DNA from: Methanosarcinaceae archaeon
GTDB taxonomy: Archaea > Halobacteriota > Methanosarcinia > Methanosarcinales > Methanosarcinaceae
Direction: 5' to 3'
DNA length: 8,567 nucleotides
NCBI GenBank assembly: GCA_016926455.1
Contig: JAFGOO010000093.1
Coordinates: 1-8,567, forward strand
Shown: positions 1 to 5,109 of the stretch, piece after piece
Layout: every line of letters starts with the position of its first letter
How positions within the stretch are numbered: position 1 is the first letter of the stretch
Program-made: the position numbers and the translations under genes
The notes under the pieces: model-generated
Database searches by the model: none
What the model was told of the DNA's origin: nothing
What the model saw: only the letters and a program-made list of their open reading frames with translations

Positions 1-84
1 AGAATGCTTGAGCGGAGTGCGGTGAAAGTCGCACGCTCCGTTCTAAGAAGAGGGAGAGCGAGTAATCGCTCTTTCTTATTCGAC
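1..84 (+). mobile_element. Group II intron, 3' terminal part (domains V and VI)
   Basis: This is the last part of a group II intron, a self-splicing retroelement. Domain V fills 10-43: the outer stem pairs 10-17 with 36-43 and contains the catalytic AGC triad at 11-13; C34 and G35 form the bulge; the inner stem pairs 18-23 with 28-33 and is closed by a GAAA loop (24-27). Domain VI follows (about 46-84): a six-pair upper stem (55-60 with 67-72), a weaker lower stem, and an unpaired A78 seven bases from the 3' end, where the branch-point adenosine belongs. The intron ends in CGAC at 81-84. Immediately after it the sequence reads as a tnpB fragment, so the intron sits in that gene. The reverse transcriptase/maturase, if present, lies left of the window. 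Intron class was not assigned. Confidence 0.88.
10..43 (+). ncRNA. Group II intron domain V catalytic hairpin
   Basis: A 34-nt hairpin matching the canonical bacterial/archaeal domain V. It has an 8-pair outer helix containing two G-U type or mismatch-tolerant positions, a two-base bulge (C34, G35), an inner helix and a GAAA tetraloop. The AGC triad at 11-13 and the bulge form the metal-binding catalytic centre in this family. All of these elements are intact, so this part of the ribozyme is not visibly decayed, unlike the tnpB sequence around it. Confidence 0.88.
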
Positions 85-256
85 AATACAATACAGAACA
101 CGATATCAATGCTACAATTAACATCAAGAAGTTTGCACTTCAAAATCAAAATCTAATAACCGTTTGACACCTTCGGAACAAGGGGAAGGGCTTGTGGACT
201 TGTGAACGATGGTTCAAAGAATGAAGCAAGAAGCTCCATACGTAAGCGTGGAGTAG
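85..256 (+). pseudogene. Decayed tnpB C-terminus, relic 1 (interrupted by the group II intron)
   Basis: From 87 the frame reads YNTEHDINATINIKKFALQ, which matches the TnpB stretch spanning the end of the zinc finger and the third catalytic aspartate (family pattern C-G/N-T-x-H-D-R-D-I-N-A-A-I-N-I-K-K). Compared with that pattern the RD of HDRD is missing and the expected cysteine is a tyrosine (TAC). The frame stops at TGA 165-167. The homology continues one frame over as FGTRGRACGLVNDGSKNEARS (172-234), like other TnpB C-termini, so there is also a frameshift near 162-170. In intact elements TnpB is an RNA-guided nuclease. The 5' part is displaced by the intron or lost. No functional protein is expected. 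The assignment rests on remembered family motifs, not on an alignment. Confidence 0.72.
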
Positions 257-261
257 TTCAC
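221..261 (+). mobile_element. IS200/IS605-type right end 1 (hairpin plus TAGTTCAC)
   Basis: AATGAAGCAAGAAG is followed by a hairpin (CTCCA at 234-238 pairing with TGGAG at 249-253, with further CG pairs inside) and then TAGTTCAC at 254-261. This layout, with a subterminal imperfect hairpin and a short 3' tail, is the right end of IS200/IS605/IS1341-family elements. It also corresponds to the 3' end of the omega/re-RNA that guides TnpB. A second copy of the same design lies at 442-486, and the two share the flanking pattern AATGAAG-N-A/G-GAAGC and the TAGTTCAC tail. Confidence 0.72.
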
Positions 262-300
262 TTTCGTATTCTTCAGAAATGCCTGATTTCCTATAGGTTG
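262..300. other. Short spacer between the two mobile-element relics
   Basis: Sequence directly after the TTCAC of the first right end. In a working element this would supply the guide segment of the omegaRNA. No coding or structural signal was recognised. It may be the remains of the upstream part of the second tnpB or the original flank of the first insertion. Confidence 0.35.
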
Positions 301-316
301 GAAAAGTATATAAAGA
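301..316 (+). promoter_or_regulatory. Candidate archaeal BRE/TATA promoter
   Basis: A purine-rich GGAAAAG-like BRE (about 299-306) lies directly before TATATAAA at 307-314, a near-ideal archaeal TATA box. Transcription would start about 25 bases further on (near 335-340). It would cross the second tnpB relic and its right-end hairpin and continue into thpR, giving a leader of about 165 nt. It lies within or at the edge of decayed transposon sequence, so it could be a chance match. No equally good TATA box was noticed closer to thpR. Confidence 0.4.
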
Positions 317-443
317 GTCTTCACCAATATTGTCATTATTGTGAATTAGTATTAGATAAAGACCTCATGCTGCTATAAAAATTATTGATCTCGCAGTAGT
401 AACTACTTTATATGCCTGCGGAGTTGAACCACTTTTGGTTTAG
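301..443 (+). pseudogene. Decayed tnpB C-terminus, relic 2
   Basis: From about 313 the frame reads KSLHQYCHYCELVLDKDL, the second half of a TnpB zinc finger (C-x2-C at 331-342) leading into the D-R/K-D motif. One base is then missing near 363-366. The next frame continues HAAIKIIDLAVVTTLYACGV (366-425) and ends at TAG 441-443. In intact TnpB this region is D-R-D-x-N-A-A-x-N-I, then a short loop, then T-x-A-C-G-x-E-P. The catalytic-aspartate region is therefore recognisable but frameshifted, and N has become H. Nothing upstream of about 301 was recognised, so the element is cut at its 5' side. Relic 1 and relic 2 differ in sequence, so they come from two different TnpB families or copies. Confidence 0.7.
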
Positions 444-486
444 CAATGAAGTAGGAAGCCACCTGTTTTAACGGGTGGTAGTTCAC
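442..486 (+). mobile_element. IS200/IS605-type right end 2 (hairpin plus TAGTTCAC)
   Basis: AATGAAGTAGGAAG is followed by a hairpin of eight to nine pairs (459-467 with 470-478, one T-G pair) and then TAGTTCAC at 479-486. It has the same architecture as the end at 221-261, but a different stem sequence, so the pairing has been kept while the bases changed. The element ends five to six bases before the ribosome binding site of thpR. Confidence 0.78.
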
Positions 487-491
487 TTGAT

Positions 492-497
492 GGTGAT
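492..497 (+). promoter_or_regulatory. Ribosome binding site that fixes the TTG start of thpR
   Basis: GGTGAT is complementary to the ATCACC part of the archaeal 16S rRNA 3' end. Four bases separate it from TTG at 502-504. The same GGTGAT with a four-base spacer precedes rnfE in this window. The ATG codons at 490 and 496 overlap this site, so they are poor starts. Confidence 0.6.
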
Positions 498-501
498 GGT
501 T

Positions 502-1047
502 TTGATTAGAACTTTCGTAGCGTTTGATTTTCCTCCCGAGTTTAAGGAAAAGATTGTTGAAATACAATTAAAGTTAAATGATTTTAATCTCAAACTTGTA
601 GATCCGGATATTGTTCACATCACCTTGAAATTTTTAGGGGATGTGGATGAACATAGAATCGAACAGATTGCAAGAGCACTAGATGGAATTGTGTCCCCAT
701 CATTTGATGCCGTGGTCAGGAATGTGGGCGTTTTTCCGAAGCCACAATATATCAAAGTAATATGGCTGGGCGCGGAGGGCAGTTTTGCACAGTTGCATGA
801 CAATGTTGAGTCTGCACTCGATCCATTAAGGTTTAAAAAAGATAAGCATGGCTATACTGCTCATGCCACAATTGCCCGTGTTAAATCTGTACCTACGAAC
901 AGGAAAGGAGCACTCCTAAAAATCCTTGATGATTTAAAGGATGTGGAACTTGGAACAATTCACGTGGATACAATAAAACTTAAGAAAAGTACGCTAACCC
1001 CAGAAGGACCGATATATGAAACCCTTCATAAGGTAAGGTTGAAGTAA
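502..1047 (+). CDS. thpR: RNA 2',3'-cyclic phosphodiesterase (ThpR/LigT, 2H family)
   Basis: Member of the 2H phosphoesterase superfamily, which opens RNA 2',3'-cyclic phosphates to 2'-phosphates and was first described as 2'-5' RNA ligase. With the TTG start it is 181 residues, normal for the family, and begins MIRTFVAFDFP, the usual opening strand of ThpR. The two catalytic H-x-T motifs are present: HIT at 39-41 and HAT at 121-123 (in HATIARVK). The spacing of about 80 residues is normal. An upstream GTG at 475 would extend the frame, but those residues are encoded by the hairpin and tail of a transposon end, so that start was rejected. The gene stands alone and converges on apbE; its promoter probably lies in the mobile-element debris. 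The cell role in archaea (RNA processing or repair) is not settled. Confidence 0.9.
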   Translation: MIRTFVAFDFPPEFKEKIVEIQLKLNDFNLKLVDPDIVHITLKFLGDVDEHRIEQIARALDGIVSPSFDAVVRNVGVFPKPQYIKVIWLGAEGSFAQLHDNVESALDPLRFKKDKHGYTAHATIARVKSVPTNRKGALLKILDDLKDVELGTIHVDTIKLKKSTLTPEGPIYETLHKVRLK

Positions 1048-1049
1048 TC

Positions 1050-1073
1050 TATTGGTAGGTTTCAATGCCAATA
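1050..1073. terminator. Possible hairpin between convergent thpR and apbE
   Basis: TATTGGTA (1050-1057) pairs with TGCCAATA (1066-1073) with one G-U pair and an eight-base loop, three bases after the thpR stop. No T-run follows on the plus strand, so termination is uncertain. The whole gap between the two convergent genes is only 59 bp. Confidence 0.3.
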
Positions 1074-1106
1074 AATCACTGATCTAGTCGGTTTTGACCA
1101 TCTATG

Positions 1107-2129
1107 TCAAAATTTTTCCTCATATTCCGAAAATCCACTCGAGCGTATTATCCTTTTATCGGCTGTAATTATAAGGCACTCCACACCATCCAGTTTCTCG
1201 ACCATTTCAATTCCTTCGTCTTCACCCATAACGAAAACTGCAGTAGCAAGAGCATCTGCTTCCATAGCAGTATTTGCAATGATTGTTGAGCTGATAAGCT
1301 TCTCTGACGAATATCCCGTTCTTGGATCTGAAATGTGAGAGACCTTTGCACTTTCGCTGAAATAGCGTTCGTAATTGCCGCTTGTTGCAACAGCCATATC
1401 ATGAACATTAATTATGGTTACAACATCTTCGGTTTTGTTGGGATTTTGCAGTCCAACTCTCCACGGAGTATCCTTTTCTTTAAATCCAATAAAACGTCCG
1501 TCTCCCCCAGCATTTACAAATCCGTTCTCGATACCGTCGAGCTTCAGTGACTCTATTGCCCTATCTACTGAATATCCTTTTGCAACTCCACCAAGTACAA
1601 TGGACATGTTGGGTTCAAGTGTGATATTGCCATCTTCAATTCTAATATTTGAATAATTGACGAGTTGCAGTGTTTCGTTGAGCTCTTCTGGAAAAGGTGG
1701 CGCAAATGTACCTCCAGGACTATATTTGATTTTCCAGAGGTCAAGTATTGGCTTGATTGTGACATCAAAGGCCCCACCACTTACCTCCGAATAATATTTT
1801 GATTTTTCAAGAACATAGATAAGGTCTGGATTAGCATTATTTAGAATACCTTTCTCATTCAGGATGCCCAGTTCACTCTGGTTATCGTATGAATCCATCA
1901 ATCCATCCACATAATATATTTCCTCAAAGGCATTGTTAATAGCATCTAATGCACGTTTTTCATCAGTATCAATGACCTCTATGGTAACAGTAGTGTCCAT
2001 TATGGAACGTGTTTCTTTGAAGGGTATTGCTACAATAGGTTTATTTGTATTATGATTATCATATATTATTGCTGTCCATAAAGATAACGTGATTACAACT
2101 AATAAAAGCAAAACGGTTTTTGTATTCAT
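1107..2129 (-). CDS. apbE: FAD:protein FMN transferase (ApbE)
   Basis: ApbE takes FMN from FAD and attaches it through a phosphoester to a threonine (or serine) of target proteins such as RnfG. The 340-residue length is typical. One N-terminal membrane helix (about 5-23) puts the catalytic domain outside the cytoplasmic membrane; no lipobox cysteine is present, unlike many bacterial ApbE lipoproteins. Family motifs in order: SGGAFDVT (117-124), LGGVAKGYSVDRA (179-191), NAGGDGR (206-212), VATSGNYERYF (247-257), HISDPRTGY (265-273) and DALAT (292-296), whose D292 and T296 should bind Mg2+. The usual D of DLGGIAKG is V178 here. It is divergently transcribed from the rnf operon and separated by 129 bp, which points to RnfG as its main client. 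No clear ribosome binding site precedes the ATG, so a leaderless or short-leader mRNA is possible. Confidence 0.93.
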   Translation of the reverse strand: MNTKTVLLLLVVITLSLWTAIIYDNHNTNKPIVAIPFKETRSIMDTTVTIEVIDTDEKRALDAINNAFEEIYYVDGLMDSYDNQSELGILNEKGILNNANPDLIYVLEKSKYYSEVSGGAFDVTIKPILDLWKIKYSPGGTFAPPFPEELNETLQLVNYSNIRIEDGNITLEPNMSIVLGGVAKGYSVDRAIESLKLDGIENGFVNAGGDGRFIGFKEKDTPWRVGLQNPNKTEDVVTIINVHDMAVATSGNYERYFSESAKVSHISDPRTGYSSEKLISSTIIANTAMEADALATAVFVMGEDEGIEMVEKLDGVECLIITADKRIIRSSGFSEYEEKF

Positions 2130-2166
2130 TTATTCTTGAATGGATTTATTGATATTAAACTTAATT

Positions 2167-2181
2167 CGAAAGGTATAAGTA
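2167..2181 (+). promoter_or_regulatory. Candidate BRE/TATA promoter of the mmcA-rnf operon
   Basis: CGAAA at 2167-2171 (BRE-like) is followed by TATAAGTA at 2174-2181 (TATA-like). The start of transcription would fall near 2205, giving a leader of about 50 nt before the first gene at 2259. Read on the other strand, CTTATACC (2173-2180) and TTTAATAT (about 2149-2156) are candidate TATA boxes for apbE, so the two divergent promoters may share or overlap the same site. The 129-bp region 2130-2258 holds no other recognised element. Confidence 0.55.
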
Positions 2182-2258
2182 TTGGCGGTCAATCAATCAG
2201 TTGGAAAATCATGATTCCAGACTAATGTTAGTATAAGCTATTATGAGGTTGTATTGTT

Positions 2259-2657
2259 ATGAGTGATCACAAAACAAAGACCGATGCGCCAGTAGGGGCG
2301 GATAGATATCTTACTGTTGCCATTCACCAACTAATGGAAGAGTGCGGTTGGAAGGCAATTGAAACTAATTTTGGCATTGAATCTCATAACATGGTTTATA
2401 TAAAACCAGATTCACTGCTTGAGAAAATTGAGGTTAAAGCAAATGTACATGAAAGTATGTTAAATGTGTCTTTTTTGGGAACTGTCTCTAAAAAAGGTCT
2501 CATGGACAAATTGTTTGATCTAAATGTTCAGGAAATAAGAAAAACATTCAATATAGCCAAGTATGTTTCACAAGATATGAAGATCCAGAATGAACAGCGT
2601 TTAAGAAACGTAGTTACAGTCATTAACAATGAACTTGAAAACACAGCAAAAAAATAG
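2259..2657 (+). CDS. Uncharacterised 132-residue protein, first gene of the rnf operon
   Basis: Family not recognised. The protein is soluble-looking, without signal peptide or membrane helix, so probably cytoplasmic. It has a single cysteine (in EECGW, near residue 30), so no Fe-S cluster or heme site. The first half alternates a helix-like stretch (about 17-33) with strand-like stretches (about 45-50, 56-61 and 66-73). The C-terminal half is rich in K, E, N and Q and looks helical (about 83-131). The start ATG has GAGGTT nine bases upstream. The stop lies 13 bases before the chosen start of the cytochrome gene, and the coding direction and spacing make it the promoter-proximal member of the transcript. 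It could be an assembly, regulatory or accessory factor of the Rnf complex, but nothing in the sequence proves a role. Confidence 0.8.
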   Translation: MSDHKTKTDAPVGADRYLTVAIHQLMEECGWKAIETNFGIESHNMVYIKPDSLLEKIEVKANVHESMLNVSFLGTVSKKGLMDKLFDLNVQEIRKTFNIAKYVSQDMKIQNEQRLRNVVTVINNELENTAKK

Positions 2658-2670
2658 AGACGTGAGTGCT

Positions 2671-3783
2671 ATGAGGAAGGCAGATAAAATCTATATTGGA
2701 ATTCTGATAATTGTTGTTGCATTTATACTTGTTGATAATTTTGCATTGAGTGCCGGTTCTCCAGCAGACATTTCATGTGATGCTTCGTGCCATATTTATG
2801 ATGGCCCATTACGAGGAGTGATGATGGGAACGGACGAATATGAAACGTATGATGCACACGCAGCGTCAGGAATCACCTGTCCTTTCTGTCATATAACAGC
2901 TAATCACCTGACAGAAGGATTGGTTCCTGAAATCCCGAATACAATACCAGATTCCCCGTTAAACAGTGTTGATAATACAGTTTTAAGTTGCGACAGTGAA
3001 GGCTGTCATCTGATAACGCATGATATGATTGCAGACGGTCATCTTTCGGCGGGTCTTACCTGCGAAGCATGCCACGTGTCAATGCTCCCGGGAGGAGTGG
3101 CACTTGAATCTGTAAGTTGGGCAAATGGTGTAAGGAAAGAAATCTTTAAGTCTTCAGACTTCAGACCGGTGCTTTCATGGGCAAAGGAGCCAGTTGCTGA
3201 TGAACTTCCACATGTAGATAACAAGGATGACGAAGGAGTAAAATTGATGCCCTTCAATGTAATAACCGAAACATGGTGGGATGCTGGTATAAATACTGAA
3301 GTAAGATCAAACCCAGATACCAGTGTAGCTCTTGGAAACCCGATTCCTTTATCTAATGTAAAAGCTGCTGATAGCAATGACGACGGTATCGTTACCCAGG
3401 AAGAGATGCGCACATTTGATGGTAATGGAGATGGTCAGCCAGATTATGAGAATGCTGTTCTCAGACATCAGGACTTGTATTACAAGGTTTCGCATAACAT
3501 TGCGAGTTCAACTGTTGGGCTGGCAAAGGCATTAGATTGTGATGATTGCCATGCAGCTTCTGGTACCTCCCTGCTAAATAGTATACACTTTAGCGGAAAA
3601 CAGATAAAATGTGAAAATTGTCATTTGAATAATCCCCCAATAGATTGGCGGTCTTTGGGATATGAATGGGATCCAGCAGCACCTGAATCTTATGTGGATT
3701 ACTCGGAAAAGACGATTGTAGCGACACCATATGAGGCAAGACCAAAACCAATAGAGGTGGAACGCGAACCACAGTTGTTTTGA
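2671..3783 (+). CDS. mmcA: Membrane-anchored multiheme cytochrome c (MmcA-like)
   Basis: 370 residues, exported. The N-terminus is RK, then a hydrophobic helix (7-21), then FALSAG, which could be cleaved as a signal peptide or kept as an anchor. All twelve cysteines fall in six heme c sites: CX3CH at 36-41, CXXCH at 70-74, CX4CH at 107-113, and CXXCH at 131-135, 290-294 and 314-318. A long heme-free stretch (136-289) carries two calcium-loop-like motifs (234-245 and 250-261). The C-terminus has no second membrane segment. The position directly before rnfC matches MmcA of Methanosarcina acetivorans, which takes electrons from Rnf to methanophenazine or to external acceptors. The start at 2671 was preferred over ATG 2629 because it gives a normal signal peptide and avoids a 29-bp overlap with the upstream gene. 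Its ribosome binding site (GTGAG) is weak, so translation may be coupled to the upstream gene. Confidence 0.92.
   Translation: MRKADKIYIGILIIVVAFILVDNFALSAGSPADISCDASCHIYDGPLRGVMMGTDEYETYDAHAASGITCPFCHITANHLTEGLVPEIPNTIPDSPLNSVDNTVLSCDSEGCHLITHDMIADGHLSAGLTCEACHVSMLPGGVALESVSWANGVRKEIFKSSDFRPVLSWAKEPVADELPHVDNKDDEGVKLMPFNVITETWWDAGINTEVRSNPDTSVALGNPIPLSNVKAADSNDDGIVTQEEMRTFDGNGDGQPDYENAVLRHQDLYYKVSHNIASSTVGLAKALDCDDCHAASGTSLLNSIHFSGKQIKCENCHLNNPPIDWRSLGYEWDPAAPESYVDYSEKTIVATPYEARPKPIEVEREPQLF
3370..3453 (+). other. Two EF-hand/dockerin-like calcium loops inside the cytochrome
   Basis: Residues 234-245 read DSNDDGIVTQEE, with acidic or polar ligands at loop positions 1, 3 and 5, glycine at 6, a hydrophobic residue at 8 and glutamate at 12: a canonical 12-residue EF-hand loop. 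Residues 250-261 read DGNGDGQPDYEN, the DxNxDGxxD form seen in dockerin and thrombospondin-type calcium loops. They lie four residues apart in the heme-free middle part. Ca2+ binding is inferred from the pattern only. Confidence 0.65.
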
Positions 3784-3805
3784 ATATTAATGTGAAGGTG
3801 ATAAC

Positions 3806-5107
3806 ATGGAAAAGATTACATTTCTAAAAAAGTTGCCTGAAGAGGTTGTTATTCCTCTTGTTCAACACAAAGGTCCCACATGCAAATGTCTGGTCTCAAA
3901 GGGCGATAAAGTGCTTGCTGGACAACTGATTGGTGAACCCACAGTTTCTTCAGCGGCTCCGGTGCATGCAAGCGTCTCAGGTACAGTTAGTTCCATCGAA
4001 AAACATCCACATCCATTTGGAACCAAGACAAGTGCTGTCATCATCACTACTGATGAGATACAGCAGTCGGTTGAGTTCAATCCGCCTAGCAGTCCTAGCA
4101 AGACACAAATCAGGCAGATTATAAAGGAATCTGGAATTGTGGAAATATATGGTAGACCTACCTATAATGTAATTGAAAAAATCGATACCATTATACTCAA
4201 TGCAACCTATGAATCATCACTGGTCGCGGGACGTGTGGGTATTTGTACCTATCCAAATGAGGTATCGAAAGGATTAAAATATTTGATGGAAGCAGCAGGC
4301 GCCAAAAAAGCCTATATTGCAGTCAACAAAAACAACAGTGAAGAACTTAATTTATTGTCCGGGCTTAAACTTGACAGCAATATGGAAATTGTGCAGTTGA
4401 ATGTCGAATATACACCGGGCATGGAGAACCTGCTTGTTTACGATGTCACTGGTTTTACGGCACAGTTTGGAGGGAAACCGGAGGATGTAGGAGTTGGCAT
4501 TTGTGGTGTCAATACAGCCTATGAAGTATATGATGCAGTGAAATATGGTAGGCCTTCCATGCGAGTGCCAATATCGGTGGTTGGTGCAATTGGAGGTCCT
4601 CAATCAATTCTTGCGCCTATTGGTATGAAGTTCAAGGACGTCATCGAAGCTTGCGGAGGGTATAAAGGAGAACCTGGAAAGCTGATCATGAATGGCATGA
4701 CTATAGGTCTTGCCCAGTATACTGATGAGGTTCCAGTAGTCAAGCAAACGGCCGGGATTCTTGTGCAGACAAAATCCGATGTATTGCGCATTGATCCCGT
4801 GGAATGCACTTTGTGTGCTCGTTGTGTTGATGTGTGTCCTGTGGAACTGCTTCCCACACGTCTGGCAATTATGGCAGATCAGGGTAAATTTGAAGAAGCC
4901 CGAATGATGCATGTTATGAATTGTGTTGAATGCGGGAAATGTACAGTGGTATGCCCTTCAAAAATACCCATTCTACAATTGATCAGGTATGCAAAGCTTG
5001 CTATTGAAAAAGCATATGCAGATCTCGAAGATAAAAAATCACCAAATGTTGAGATTGGAGAACCACCTGTGATTAAGTTCGGTGGCGAATCCGAAGGAGG
5101 TGTCTAA
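3806..5107 (+). CDS. rnfC: Rnf complex subunit RnfC, Fe-S protein
   Basis: 433 residues, soluble, on the cytoplasmic face of the complex. The N-terminal part is the RnfC barrel-sandwich domain (GDKVLAGQLIGEP and APVHASVSGTVSSIEKHPHP). The middle keeps an SLBB-like segment (VVGAIGGPQSILAPIGMKFK into VIEACGGYKGEPG). Two [4Fe-4S] motifs follow: C334-x2-C337-x2-C340-x3-C344-P and C373-x2-C376-x2-C379-x3-C383-P. In bacterial RnfC a glycine-rich GGAGFPT loop and an NGAECEPY segment hold FMN and NADH; here the matching places read EIYGRPTYN (about 112-120) and NATYESS, so the glycine loop is gone. This suits an archaeal Rnf that links ferredoxin to cytochrome c rather than to NAD. The ribosome binding site AAGGTGAT (3795-3802) lies three bases before the ATG; the gap to mmcA is 22 bp. 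Confidence 0.95.
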   Translation: MEKITFLKKLPEEVVIPLVQHKGPTCKCLVSKGDKVLAGQLIGEPTVSSAAPVHASVSGTVSSIEKHPHPFGTKTSAVIITTDEIQQSVEFNPPSSPSKTQIRQIIKESGIVEIYGRPTYNVIEKIDTIILNATYESSLVAGRVGICTYPNEVSKGLKYLMEAAGAKKAYIAVNKNNSEELNLLSGLKLDSNMEIVQLNVEYTPGMENLLVYDVTGFTAQFGGKPEDVGVGICGVNTAYEVYDAVKYGRPSMRVPISVVGAIGGPQSILAPIGMKFKDVIEACGGYKGEPGKLIMNGMTIGLAQYTDEVPVVKQTAGILVQTKSDVLRIDPVECTLCARCVDVCPVELLPTRLAIMADQGKFEEARMMHVMNCVECGKCTVVCPSKIPILQLIRYAKLAIEKAYADLEDKKSPNVEIGEPPVIKFGGESEGGV

Positions 5108-5109
5108 AA

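Noticed and set aside
1..486. CRISPR array or tRNA gene in the left non-coding part
   Set aside because: The two similar ends (221-261 and 442-486) occur once each with different stems and 180-bp spacing. They are better explained as transposon right ends. No cloverleaf was found.
475..501. N-terminal extension of thpR from GTG 475 (or ATG 490/496)
   Set aside because: The extra residues are encoded by the transposon right-end hairpin and tail and by the ribosome binding site. The conserved protein start is MIRTFVAFDFP.
1335..1656. Plus-strand open frames opposite apbE
   Set aside because: They lie opposite a complete apbE carrying all family motifs, and they resemble no known protein.
2629..2670. 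Longer start of the cytochrome at ATG 2629
   Set aside because: It adds 14 polar residues before a normal signal sequence and overlaps the upstream gene by 29 bp. ATG 2671 gives a regular RK-plus-hydrophobic leader.
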